Positions 1-8,426 of a stretch of DNA of 21,203 nucleotides are shown piece after piece. Numbering within the stretch: position 1 is the first letter of the stretch; each line of letters opens with the position of its first letter. The notes beneath the pieces are model-generated. The model had not been told where the DNA came from, ran no database searches, and worked only from the letters and a program-made list of their open reading frames with translations. Source of the stretch: Fidelibacterota bacterium (GTDB lineage Bacteria > Marinisomatota > Marinisomatia > Marinisomatales > TCS55). The stretch is from positions 1 to 21,203 of the forward strand of contig PBCB01000044.1 of NCBI GenBank assembly GCA_002717765.1, given 5' to 3'. A program made the position numbers and the translations under genes.

Positions 1-51
1 GGGGAACCGCTTGACCAAGTTTTTTATGCTAATTACGTTTTTATTTTCCAT
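1..51 (-). CDS. N-terminal fragment of a probable ABC-transporter ATP-binding protein
   Basis: Only the first 17 codons lie in the window; the gene continues past base 1. They read MENKNVISIKNLVKRFP. A hydrophobic beta strand followed by 'NLxKRF' is the usual opening of ABC-transporter nucleotide-binding domains, just before the aromatic residue that stacks on ATP. A strong Shine-Dalgarno sequence (AAGGAG, at 57-62 on the complement) lies 5 bases before the ATG and overlaps the TAA of the upstream barrel gene, so the two are almost certainly co-transcribed. The Walker A, signature and Walker B motifs are outside the window, so the family call rests on the start alone. The transported substrate cannot be told. 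Confidence 0.5.
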   Translation of the reverse strand, partial: MENKNVISIKNLVKRFP

Positions 52-60
52 TAAAACTCC

Positions 61-1161
61 TTAGTGATTATAGATAAACATAAGTTGTATACCTGTACCA
101 AATCCTGATAGCGATTTAGGTAGCAAGCTTACTGGTATATCATATTGATTTCGTTTTGGATTCATAGAAATGATTATATTTAAGCTATAAGCATCATAGA
201 TGCTACTCCAGCGTAGGTACTGATATGTTTTGTCTTCCTTCCAGTCCATTTGAGAAATATACATCAGTTGGTGAATCATACCAATTGGTATGCTTGACAT
301 AAAGACCGAAAAATTTTGATTCGATTGTATATTGTTATATTTACTTTGGATATACATTGATTCTGTCATAATTAATATTCCATTTAAAATTGGCAGTGTA
401 TAGTCTGCCCCAATAGAAGCCATTTTAATATTTGATTTATCAGATTTGATTAACACACTTTCATTCCAAAACCCAATAAATCCATCGAACCTGTAATCAA
501 AAGCGATTCTATTTTGAGAATCAAAAACTGGTATGCCTGTTTGTCCAATTAGTTGAATTGATTTTGAAGGGTCCTGATGATATGTAAAACCAAATTCACC
601 AAAGGAAGAAGTAATCTCAGTTCTCCCTCCGAATGAAAGCGTGTCCACATCATTATTTATCAGCCAGGACCAGATTGCAATATTATTTGATGGGAACCAC
701 CGTAATCTAAATGATTCCACGCCATCAGTCTGTCCTGTGGGGTCTTTTAAGTCAAAAGTATCAAACCAGGAAAGAGGACGAAGGATTTGTGTAGGACCAA
801 ATACAATTTTTTGGATACCTAGCCTTGCTTCTATTTTATCACTTGAATAACGAACCCATAAACGATGATTATTTTCATTATTATTAAAAAGTGAATCTCC
901 TGTATAATATCTTTTTAAATGATATGCCCATTCGCCATCAAATAGTTTATCAGTGGATATTTCTTTTGCTAAAGATAAGGTTGGTATATATCCTATGACC
1001 GTTTCATATGATTTCCAATTATCAGGGATATCATTACTTGTTAGGCTGCTAGCTACAAACTGACCTTTAACTGAATATGTTTGAGAAAAAGTAATACAAT
1101 GAAAAAAAAATAAGATGACAAGCAATAAGAAGCCGTTAATAATAGATATTAAATTATACAT
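61..1161 (-). CDS. Exported protein of unknown function, probable outer-membrane beta-barrel
   Basis: I do not recognise a named family. The 366-residue product has a signal peptide (hydrophobic core at residues 9-24, likely cut at TFS|QTY before Gln27). The mature part alternates polar and hydrophobic residues, with many aromatics, in short strands separated by Asn/Asp/Ser-rich turns, as expected for a beta-barrel. The most distinctive block is residues 115-157: GIQKIVFGP, then ILRPLSWFD, then DPTGQTDGV, resembling the constriction or early-strand region of porin-like proteins. The ATG overlaps the end of the HMA-MauE gene by 8 bases, and an ABC ATPase gene follows after 9 bases, so the three form one operon. 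A role in moving or sensing the operon's substrate at the outer membrane is inference only. The C-terminus ends in NH rather than the usual aromatic residue. Confidence 0.65.
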   Translation of the reverse strand: MYNLISIINGFLLLVILFFFHCITFSQTYSVKGQFVASSLTSNDIPDNWKSYETVIGYIPTLSLAKEISTDKLFDGEWAYHLKRYYTGDSLFNNNENNHRLWVRYSSDKIEARLGIQKIVFGPTQILRPLSWFDTFDLKDPTGQTDGVESFRLRWFPSNNIAIWSWLINNDVDTLSFGGRTEITSSFGEFGFTYHQDPSKSIQLIGQTGIPVFDSQNRIAFDYRFDGFIGFWNESVLIKSDKSNIKMASIGADYTLPILNGILIMTESMYIQSKYNNIQSNQNFSVFMSSIPIGMIHQLMYISQMDWKEDKTYQYLRWSSIYDAYSLNIIISMNPKRNQYDIPVSLLPKSLSGFGTGIQLMFIYNH

Positions 1162-1870
1162 TTAACCGTATTATGGTAATAATCGCCATAATAATCATAA
1201 TGCTGTTTTCAATCAGTGTTGCAATTGTCATAGGAAGTTTGATAGCTGTTCCTAAACAAGCGCATTGAATTTCTTCTTTATTGGTAAGTACTTTTATTAC
1301 GCCAATAGTAGTTATAAAAAGAAGAACAATTGTTAAAACAAGGCTGAGAAATATTTCAATTCTAAAGAGAAACATTAGGCCTAAAAATGTCTCAATAAAT
1401 GGGTATATCCATCCATATATAGAAATATTTTTAGCTAGAGGGTCATACATAGAAAATGATTTAGGAAAATTTTTATAATCAAGAAACTTGAAAAAACTGA
1501 ATACGATATAGAATAACCCCATAAAGTCCATCATAAAATTATCAAGTGTTTTATTCCAATTCATGATAGCTGAAGAAATAGTTATGTAAAATAAAATTAA
1601 AAATAATGGATATAGGTCTAGTAAGTACGATTTATCTTTTGAGTTATGCACAGGCTGGATTGGGTTTTCTTTTTCAATTTGGTATTTTCCCGGCAATGAT
1701 TTTTGAAGATCTTCAATGCGGATATTATTTTTTATTTCGATTGTTGCAGTATCATTCTCAAGAGAAACATTTGCTCTAATCACACTTTTTACACCTTGAA
1801 GAGCTTGGGTTACGGTTTGCTTGCAGCCTGAGCATGTCATCCCTGATATTTTTATTGTTAATGTTTTCAT
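1154..1870 (-). CDS. HMA-domain / MauE-DoxX-like integral membrane protein
   Basis: The 238-residue protein is a fusion. Residues 1-66 form a heavy-metal-associated (HMA) domain with the copper-type site GMTCSGC (Cys13, Cys16). After a linker come four or five membrane segments (about 86-103, 112-132, 152-169, 173-195, 213-236) resembling the MauE/DoxX redox-associated family. Between the last two segments is a Cys-Ala-Cys motif (Cys203, Cys205) in the context CACLGT, followed by a conserved-looking LP..IATLIENSIM stretch. MauE proteins are known for maturing disulfides of methylamine dehydrogenase. The HMA fusion suggests metal or thiol exchange instead, which is inference. It is the first gene of a minus-strand operon with the barrel protein and ABC ATPase, and is divergent from valS across 93 bases. 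No Shine-Dalgarno sequence is seen; a CATAAC hexamer lies 6 bases before the ATG. Confidence 0.8.
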   Translation of the reverse strand: MKTLTIKISGMTCSGCKQTVTQALQGVKSVIRANVSLENDTATIEIKNNIRIEDLQKSLPGKYQIEKENPIQPVHNSKDKSYLLDLYPLFLILFYITISSAIMNWNKTLDNFMMDFMGLFYIVFSFFKFLDYKNFPKSFSMYDPLAKNISIYGWIYPFIETFLGLMFLFRIEIFLSLVLTIVLLFITTIGVIKVLTNKEEIQCACLGTAIKLPMTIATLIENSIMIIMAIITIIRLNV

Positions 1871-1963
1871 TAAGTCGTTATGAAAATTATTGTTTTAAAA
1901 AGATTAAGTATAAGCACCATAATGTAAATGAAGTTAATATTTATGCATCTCGAGTAAAATAAA

Positions 1964-4600
1964 ATGTCAAAAACATTACTAGAAAATAAATATAATTCCT
2001 CATCAGTTGAGAATAAATGGTATGATCACTGGCTTGAAAAAAAATATTTTCATGCTGATTCAAATTCTAAAAAAGAACCATATACTATTGTTATACCCCC
2101 TCCAAATGTTACTGGCATGTTAACAATGGGACATGTTCTTAACAATACCATACAGGATATATTAATAAGAAAAGCTCGTATGGAGGGAAAAGAAGCTTGT
2201 TGGATACCCGGCACTGACCACGCTTCGATTGCCACTGAAACCAAAGTTATTAAAATGCTTGAAGAAAAGGGAATAAACAAAAATGACCTTTCAAGAGAAG
2301 AGTTTTTAGAAAATGCCTGGGAGTGGAAAGAAAAATATGGTGGTATAATAATCAGCCAACTTAAAAAGCTTGGGTGTTCTTGTGATTGGGAAAGAGAACG
2401 ATTTACGATGGATGAAGGGTATTCCAACGCGGTATTAGAGAGTTTTGTGAAATTATATAATAAGGGACTTATTTATAAAGGACACAGATTGGTAAACTGG
2501 TGTCCAGCTTCTAAGTCAGCAATTAGTGATGAAGAGGTTATACACAAAGAAATAAACGGGCACTTATGGTATTTAAAATATCCTATTAAAGGCGAAGATA
2601 AATATTTGGTTGTTGCGACAACAAGGCCTGAGACCATGCTTGGTGATTCTGCTGTAGCTGTTAACCCAAACGATAAAAGATATAAAAAACATATAGGTAA
2701 AACTATAGACCTACCTCTAGTTGGTAGAGAAATACCAATAATTGCTGATGATTATGTTGATCCTGATTTTGGAACTGGATGTGTGAAGATTACACCAGCC
2801 CACGACCCAAATGATTTTGAAATCGGGAATCGACATGGTCTAGAGTTTATTAATATAATGAACGATGATGCTTCAATTAATGAAAATGCTCCTGCAAAAT
2901 ATATTGGACAAAATAGGTTTGATGCTCGTAAGCAGATTATTCATGATATAGATCAGATTGGATTATTATATAAAACAGAAAACTATGTCAATAAGATTGG
3001 GTTTTCTGAGAGAGGGGGTGTGCCTATTGAATTTTATATGTCTGACCAATGGTTCATGAAAATGAATGACTTAGTAAAGCCAGCTATAGCTGCTGTCAAA
3101 TCTGGCGAGATTAAGTTTCATCCTGAGCATTGGGTAAAAACATATAACCACTGGATGGATAATATTAAAGACTGGTGCATAAGTCGGCAATTATTATGGG
3201 GTCACCAGATACCAGTATGGTATCATAAGGAAGATAAAACAAGGCTTCATGTATCGGTTAATGGCCCTGATGATATTGAAAATTGGGAGCAAGATAAAGA
3301 TGTGTTAGATACATGGGCAAGTTCATGGATTTGGCCTATGGGAGTACACAATTGGCCTGAAGAAAATGAAGATTTAAATAAGTTTTTTCCAACGAATACT
3401 CTCGTTACTGGGCCAGATATCATATTTTTCTGGGTTGCACGTATGATTATAACTGGTTATGAATTTTTAGATAAAAAACCATTCACCGATGTTTACTTTA
3501 CATCAATTCTTAGAGATGAGACAGGTAAAAAACTAAGTAAGTCACTAGGGAATTCTCCAGACCCTTTTGACCTTTTTGAAGAATATGGAACTGATGCCGT
3601 GCGTTTTGGAATTATGCTAATGGCACCTCAAGGATTGGATGTTCTATTTTCAAAAGAAAGACTTGAGATAGGTAGAAATTTCATGAATAAGTTATGGAAT
3701 GCCTGTCGGTTTATTTCAATGAATAAGCCGGATAATTGGATTGACGGACAGTCAGCTGATGAAGTAGAGTTAAGATTACCAGATAAATGGATTATCAATC
3801 GTCTAAATAGAGCAATAAAAAATTATAATAAACAAATGGATCGGTTTCATTTCAATGAGGCGGCTAAGGTTTTATATGATTATATATGGAATGACTTTTG
3901 TGATTGGTATATAGAAATTGCAAAAACAAGATTTTACTCAGACGATGATGATAGTAAAATGATTACTTACAATATATGTGTAGAATCTATAAGGAAAATA
4001 TTACCACTTCTGCATCCATACACTCCATTTATTACTGAAGAGTTATGGTCATTTTTTAAGATTGAAAATGATAAAGATTTAATTATTTCTCCCTTGCCAG
4101 CTATAAATAAATCCGCAATAAATGAAAAAATAGATAATGAAATGAATATTTTAAAGGATGTGATTTCTTGTGTCAGGGCTGTCCGAAGTAGAATGAATAT
4201 ACCTCCTTCAAAAAAGATTGAGCTAAAGATAAAGAGTAATAAAAATCAGAAAAATTTTATTGATCAAAATAACGAATTAATTATTTCATTAGCTAAATTA
4301 AATTCATATAGTGTAGGGAGCTCTATACAAAAACCATCCCAATCAGTAGCTTCTGTTGTTCACGGAATGGAGCTTTATATTCCGCTTGAAGGATTAGTAG
4401 ATTTGGAAAAAGAAAGAGCGCAGTTAAATAAAAGAAGAACTAAGATTGAAGAACTTCTAGTTGGTATTGATAATAAACTGTCAAATGAAAATTTTTTAGC
4501 TAATGCGCCTGAGAAAATTATTAATAGAGAGAATACTAAAAAGATAGATTTAAAGGATGAGCTAGAAAAAATTAATTCTAACATTAAAATGTTATCATGA
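1964..4600 (+). CDS. valS: Valine--tRNA ligase
   Basis: Class I aminoacyl-tRNA synthetase charging tRNA-Val in the cytoplasm. The 878 residues show the expected order: Rossmann fold with PPPNVTG and the HIGH-box equivalent (TMGH, residues 54-57); the CP1 editing domain, including TTRPETMLGDSAVAVNP from about residue 218, which hydrolyses mischarged Thr-tRNA; a WCISRQLLWGHQIPVWY block in the catalytic core; the KMSKS-type loop KLSKS (523-527); a helical anticodon-binding domain (DFCDWYIEIAK); and the C-terminal coiled coil (from about 808, LVDLEKERAQLNKRRTKIEELL) typical of ValRS. Length is slightly short of the E. coli enzyme but complete. The first His of HIGH is Thr here. The stop codon overlaps the start of the next gene (ATGA), so they are translationally coupled. 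No clear Shine-Dalgarno sequence precedes the ATG. Confidence 0.97.
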   Translation: MSKTLLENKYNSSSVENKWYDHWLEKKYFHADSNSKKEPYTIVIPPPNVTGMLTMGHVLNNTIQDILIRKARMEGKEACWIPGTDHASIATETKVIKMLEEKGINKNDLSREEFLENAWEWKEKYGGIIISQLKKLGCSCDWERERFTMDEGYSNAVLESFVKLYNKGLIYKGHRLVNWCPASKSAISDEEVIHKEINGHLWYLKYPIKGEDKYLVVATTRPETMLGDSAVAVNPNDKRYKKHIGKTIDLPLVGREIPIIADDYVDPDFGTGCVKITPAHDPNDFEIGNRHGLEFINIMNDDASINENAPAKYIGQNRFDARKQIIHDIDQIGLLYKTENYVNKIGFSERGGVPIEFYMSDQWFMKMNDLVKPAIAAVKSGEIKFHPEHWVKTYNHWMDNIKDWCISRQLLWGHQIPVWYHKEDKTRLHVSVNGPDDIENWEQDKDVLDTWASSWIWPMGVHNWPEENEDLNKFFPTNTLVTGPDIIFFWVARMIITGYEFLDKKPFTDVYFTSILRDETGKKLSKSLGNSPDPFDLFEEYGTDAVRFGIMLMAPQGLDVLFSKERLEIGRNFMNKLWNACRFISMNKPDNWIDGQSADEVELRLPDKWIINRLNRAIKNYNKQMDRFHFNEAAKVLYDYIWNDFCDWYIEIAKTRFYSDDDDSKMITYNICVESIRKILPLLHPYTPFITEELWSFFKIENDKDLIISPLPAINKSAINEKIDNEMNILKDVISCVRAVRSRMNIPPSKKIELKIKSNKNQKNFIDQNNELIISLAKLNSYSVGSSIQKPSQSVASVVHGMELYIPLEGLVDLEKERAQLNKRRTKIEELLVGIDNKLSNENFLANAPEKIINRENTKKIDLKDELEKINSNIKMLS

Positions 4601-5928
4601 GAAAACACATAATATTATTTTTACTATGTATCTTAACTGCACAGTCATCAAAAGAATCAATTATGACTGTTTATAAAGATGGTACAGCATTAGTAAAGCA
4701 AGAAATAATATGGAATAATGTACCTAAAGGGAATACGATTATAAAATATGATGATATCCCAAAAAGCATTCACAAAGACACTCCTTTTATTCGTTTAAAT
4801 AATGGACAAGTATTAAGTCAAAAGTTTATTGATAAGATTTTTTCGAGTGATGAATATTTCAAGTCTAAAGAGGGTAGTCTTGTAAATATTAAACCAAAAA
4901 ATGAAAAAACTATTAGTGGCGAATTATTAGAGATATCAAATAAAATTATTACGGTACAGAGTAAAAATGGTATTCGAAGTTTTTACAAAGAAAATATAGA
5001 ATATATAGAAAGTAAGGATAAAATTGATGACCCAAAATTTTCTCCATACTTAGCATGGAATATTAAAAATGATAAAGCGGGTAGATTAAAAGCGAATCTT
5101 ATTTACAAACTTAGTAATATATCTTGGAATACTATATATAGATTAATAATTAGTGGTCAGAAAAAAGGTGAGCTTGTTGCTGAGGCTATTATTGCTAATA
5201 ATTCTAGCAAAGATTATATCAATACAAATATTCAACTTGTTGAAGGGAAACTAAATAATGTAAAACCTAAAATACCAAGCTCTCCAAATAAAATATCAAT
5301 GGCTAGAAATGTAGCCCCTGGCATAGAGCCATCTTCTCTTGGAGATTATCATATCTATCCTGCAGGTAAGATAAAAAAGTTGATTGCAAAAGAAAGTATA
5401 ACAGTTAGAATGTACGGACCTCTTAGTGTTGATTATGAAAAAATTTATGTATTTGAAAATTCTGAGCGGCAACAAAAAGAAGAGCCTCTAAAAGTAGAAC
5501 TTACTTTATCTAATACGGAAGTACATGGTTTAGGTATTCCACTTCCTGCTGGAAAAATTGATATGTATACCTATTCTAGTTTGGGGGGGATTGAGTATAT
5601 TGGTTCTGATATGATGGGGCAAGTTCCTAAAGGACAATCTTCAACTATTCAAGCGGGATATGCTTTTGATATTATCGGTAAACGGAAAGTGTTGAACTAT
5701 GAGAGGCAAAGAAAAAGCGAAGAAGCTGTAATTGAGATATCTATAAACAATACTAGGTCCGACCCTGTTCAGATTAAAATAGTAGAACATATTAATGGGG
5801 ATTGGGTAATAAAAGAACCCACCCATAATTATAAGAAAGAAGATGCATCTACTATCCATTTTCAAATTAGTTTAGATCCAGGGAAAAAAGAGTATATTAC
5901 TTATACCTACAAAAAAGAATGGAAATAG
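4597..5928 (+). CDS. Exported DUF4139-family protein
   Basis: A 443-residue secreted protein with a short signal peptide (MRKHIILFLLCILTA, then Gln16). It begins with a mucoidy-inhibitor-like beta segment (TVYKDGTALVKQE...), typical of proteins with the C-terminal DUF4139 domain. The family block is visible around residues 172-216: ISWNTIYRLII, then AEAIIANNSSKDYINTNIQLVEG, matching the usual 'W...Y...I.N.t..dw.n..l.LveG' pattern. The C-terminal half is beta-rich (residues 260-440) and ends in IEVxE-like strands. The biochemical function of DUF4139 is not established. Its start overlaps valS by four bases, and recG follows after 42 bases, but neither neighbour suggests a shared pathway. No lipobox is present, so it is probably periplasmic or outer-membrane-associated rather than a lipoprotein. 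Confidence 0.75.
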   Translation: MRKHIILFLLCILTAQSSKESIMTVYKDGTALVKQEIIWNNVPKGNTIIKYDDIPKSIHKDTPFIRLNNGQVLSQKFIDKIFSSDEYFKSKEGSLVNIKPKNEKTISGELLEISNKIITVQSKNGIRSFYKENIEYIESKDKIDDPKFSPYLAWNIKNDKAGRLKANLIYKLSNISWNTIYRLIISGQKKGELVAEAIIANNSSKDYINTNIQLVEGKLNNVKPKIPSSPNKISMARNVAPGIEPSSLGDYHIYPAGKIKKLIAKESITVRMYGPLSVDYEKIYVFENSERQQKEEPLKVELTLSNTEVHGLGIPLPAGKIDMYTYSSLGGIEYIGSDMMGQVPKGQSSTIQAGYAFDIIGKRKVLNYERQRKSEEAVIEISINNTRSDPVQIKIVEHINGDWVIKEPTHNYKKEDASTIHFQISLDPGKKEYITYTYKKEWK

Positions 5929-5958
5929 TGGATTTAAAAACAAAAGTTATTTCTTTTA

Positions 5959-5964
5959 TATAAT
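5959..5964 (+). promoter_or_regulatory. Possible -10 element before recG
   Basis: An exact TATAAT lies 6 bases before the recG ATG. No convincing -35 box is seen 16-18 bases upstream. If used, transcription would begin at or near the A of the start codon, giving a leaderless mRNA. The region is AT-rich, so chance is a real alternative. Confidence 0.3.
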
Positions 5965-5970
5965 AAATAT

Positions 5971-8046
5971 ATGAAAAGCTTTGATATTGATGACGCAATA
6001 ACAAAGTTAGATCAGATTAGTACTAAACGTGCTAAAATATTATTTGATCACAAAATTAAGTCTCTTCAAGATTTAATCTATTATTTCCCACGCAAACACT
6101 TAGATAGAACAAATATAACATTAATTTGTGATGTTTCTCGTGGGGAGAAATATAATATTATTGGCAAGGTTGAAAGGATTGGAGAGATATCAACACGATA
6201 TAAAAAAATCTTTCATGCGATTATTTCAGATGGAACTGGGTTGATTACTCTAAAATGGTTTAATTCAGCAAATTATATAAAAAAATTATTTAAAAAAGGT
6301 GATACTGTTGCCATTCATGGTAAGGTTGAATGGTATAAAGGTTTTACAATTAACCACCCTGAGTTTGATAGGCTAGATTACAATGAAAATCCAGTAAATA
6401 CAGGGTCAATTATTTCCATATACCCATTAACTAGTGAATTGAAATCTGCTGGAATTGAACAAAGGTTAATAAGAAAAATTTTATTGCAGGCATTAAACAG
6501 TATAAAACAATATAATGATATGTTTGATGAATTTTTTATTAAATCCAATAATTTATATAGCTTAAATGATTCCTTAAAACAAATACACTTTCCTAAAAAT
6601 ATAAATAATCTTCAAAAAGCAATTTACCGTTTGAAATTTGACGAACATTTTATTTTGCAGATTTTTATGGCTCTGGTAAAAAGAAATATTAAAAGAGTAA
6701 AAACAAAATCCTTAAAAGATATTGGACCGTATTTTAGAACAATCCAAGGCTCATTAAAATTTGTATTAACCAAAGCTCAAAAAAGAGTAATGAAAGAAAT
6801 TCATTCAGATATGAAAAAAAACATTTGCATGAATAGACTACTTCAAGGTGATGTTGGATCGGGTAAAACAATTGTGTCAATATTATCGACAGTTTTAGCA
6901 GTTGGTAATAATGTTCAGGTCGCCATAATGGCACCAACCGAAATTTTAGCCTCACAACATTATGATTCATTCCAAAAAGAACTATCTAAAGTAAAAATAA
7001 CATGCTGTCTTTTAGTTGGTAAATTGAATAAAAAAGAAAGAACAAAAATAATCGATAATTTAGAAGATGGAGTTATATCTGTTGTTATTGGTACTCATGC
7101 TATTATTCAAGATGATGTAAGGTTCAAAAATCTTGGATTAGTTATCATTGATGAGCAACATAGGTTTGGTGTAAGTCAGCGGAACAAGTTAATAAATAAA
7201 GGAAAAAACCCTCATTTATTATCAATGACAGCTACTCCGATTCCGAGAACTCTTTCTATAACATATATGGGAGATATGGATCTATCAATAATTGATGAGC
7301 TTCCAAAAAATAGAATTCCTATTACAACTAAAGTAGTTGGGACTGAAAGACTTTCTAAGGTTTATTCATTTATTAAAAAACAGATAGGCCTTGGTCAGCA
7401 GTGCATGATTGTTTATCCATTAGTCGAAGAGTCAGAAAAAAGTGACATAGCAGCTGCTGTTAATATGTATAAAAAATTGAAGAAAAATATATTTAAAGAT
7501 AATACAATTGGTCTGATTCATGGTAAAATGGAATCAGATGAAAAAAAAATAATCATGAAAAATTATGAACAGAATAATATTAAAATTTTAGTTGCCACTA
7601 CTGTTATAGAAGTAGGAGTTGATGTGCCAAATGCTACGATAATACTCATTGAGCATGCTGAAAAATTTGGATTAACACAATTACACCAACTTCGTGGGAG
7701 GGTAGGTCGTGGATCAGAAAAAAGTTACTGTATTCTTGTTAATAGAGGTAGCCATGAAAAGTCATCAAATAGACTAGATATAATGGAGAAAACAAATGAT
7801 GGTTTTAGGATTGCCGATGAAGATTTAAAATTGCGAGGACCTGGAGATTATATTGGGTACCAGCAGAGCGGGTTCATTAAATATAAAATGGCAGATATAA
7901 TCACAGATGGACCAATTATAAGAAAAGCAAGAGATTTAGCAAAAATTACGGTTGATAAAGATCCTTTACTTGAAAAAAATATTTTAATAAAGAAACGTCT
8001 TTTAAGAGATTATAAAGAGAAGTTAAAATTAATTAAGCTAAATTAG
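5971..8046 (+). CDS. recG: ATP-dependent DNA helicase RecG
   Basis: Superfamily 2 helicase that remodels stalled replication forks and branch-migrates Holliday junctions. The 691-residue length is normal. An N-terminal wedge/OB domain comes first (LIYYFPRKHLDRT near residue 36; DGTGLITLKWFN around 88-100). The helicase core follows: Walker A GDVGSGKT (293-300), MAPTEILASQH (about 317-328), Walker B-type DEQHRFG (394-400), motif III TATPIPRT (420-427), and the C-terminal lobe with TTVIEVGVDVPNAT and motif VI QLHQLRGRVGRG (570-581). The family-typical DLKLRGPGDYIGYQQSG region is present near 622. The gene stands 42 bases after the DUF4139 gene and 77 bases before the DUF1844 gene. No Shine-Dalgarno sequence is seen. 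Confidence 0.97.
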   Translation: MKSFDIDDAITKLDQISTKRAKILFDHKIKSLQDLIYYFPRKHLDRTNITLICDVSRGEKYNIIGKVERIGEISTRYKKIFHAIISDGTGLITLKWFNSANYIKKLFKKGDTVAIHGKVEWYKGFTINHPEFDRLDYNENPVNTGSIISIYPLTSELKSAGIEQRLIRKILLQALNSIKQYNDMFDEFFIKSNNLYSLNDSLKQIHFPKNINNLQKAIYRLKFDEHFILQIFMALVKRNIKRVKTKSLKDIGPYFRTIQGSLKFVLTKAQKRVMKEIHSDMKKNICMNRLLQGDVGSGKTIVSILSTVLAVGNNVQVAIMAPTEILASQHYDSFQKELSKVKITCCLLVGKLNKKERTKIIDNLEDGVISVVIGTHAIIQDDVRFKNLGLVIIDEQHRFGVSQRNKLINKGKNPHLLSMTATPIPRTLSITYMGDMDLSIIDELPKNRIPITTKVVGTERLSKVYSFIKKQIGLGQQCMIVYPLVEESEKSDIAAAVNMYKKLKKNIFKDNTIGLIHGKMESDEKKIIMKNYEQNNIKILVATTVIEVGVDVPNATIILIEHAEKFGLTQLHQLRGRVGRGSEKSYCILVNRGSHEKSSNRLDIMEKTNDGFRIADEDLKLRGPGDYIGYQQSGFIKYKMADIITDGPIIRKARDLAKITVDKDPLLEKNILIKKRLLRDYKEKLKLIKLN

Positions 8047-8123
8047 AGTCTGGTTTTATTTTGTATATTAGTACTCTATTATAAATTTTCCGTATTTATT
8101 TTTTCTAATGTAGAATATTATTT

Positions 8124-8423
8124 ATGAAAAAAGATAATTTATCAAAAAAAGAAGAGCTTTTTATGTATCTAATTAGGACTTTTCAATCAAGCGCTTGGAT
8201 TGCATTAGGTAAGATGAAAAACCCAATGACAGATAAAACGGACATTAATATAGAACAAGCATCATTTTATATTAGATTATTAGAAATGATTCAAGAAAAA
8301 ACAAAAGAAAATCTGACAGATTATGAGGAACAAATGCTTATAAATACAGTTAGTGAATTAAAACTAAATTTGATAAGTGAAAATAAAATATCATCTGAAA
8401 AAATTAAAAAGAAGAAAGATTAA
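8124..8423 (+). CDS. Small DUF1844-family protein
   Basis: A 99-residue soluble protein with no signal peptide. It fits the DUF1844 family: an N-terminal helix (EELFMYLIRTFQSSAWIALGK), then a short turn with a proline (MKNPMT), then DINIEQASFYIRLLEMIQEKTKENLTDYEEQMLINTVSELK, matching the family pattern 'A...I..L.mL.eKTkgNLt..E..ll...l..lr'. The function of the family is unknown. The C-terminus is a lysine-rich tail. It ends three bases before the GTG start of the DUF2723 gene, so the two are likely translated from one message. Upstream, TAGAAT lies 7 bases before the ATG and no Shine-Dalgarno sequence is seen. Confidence 0.8.
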   Translation: MKKDNLSKKEELFMYLIRTFQSSAWIALGKMKNPMTDKTDINIEQASFYIRLLEMIQEKTKENLTDYEEQMLINTVSELKLNLISENKISSEKIKKKKD

Positions 8424-8426
8424 TTA

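Noticed and set aside
641..850. Small open frame on the plus strand inside the barrel gene
   Set aside because: It is antisense to a well-supported exported protein, with no ribosome-binding site or protein feature.
1871..1963. Divergent promoters between the HMA-MauE gene and valS
   Set aside because: Promoters must exist nearby, but no -35/-10 pair with 16-18 base spacing could be supported.
2050..2427. Open frame of 125 codons on the minus strand inside valS
   Set aside because: It lies fully within the conserved catalytic core of valS, and its product shows no motif.
8047..8123. Terminator or promoter between recG and the DUF1844 gene
   Set aside because: GAGT/ACTC arms are too short for a hairpin, and TTGTAT with TATAAA is spaced only 13 bases; AT-rich noise is as likely.
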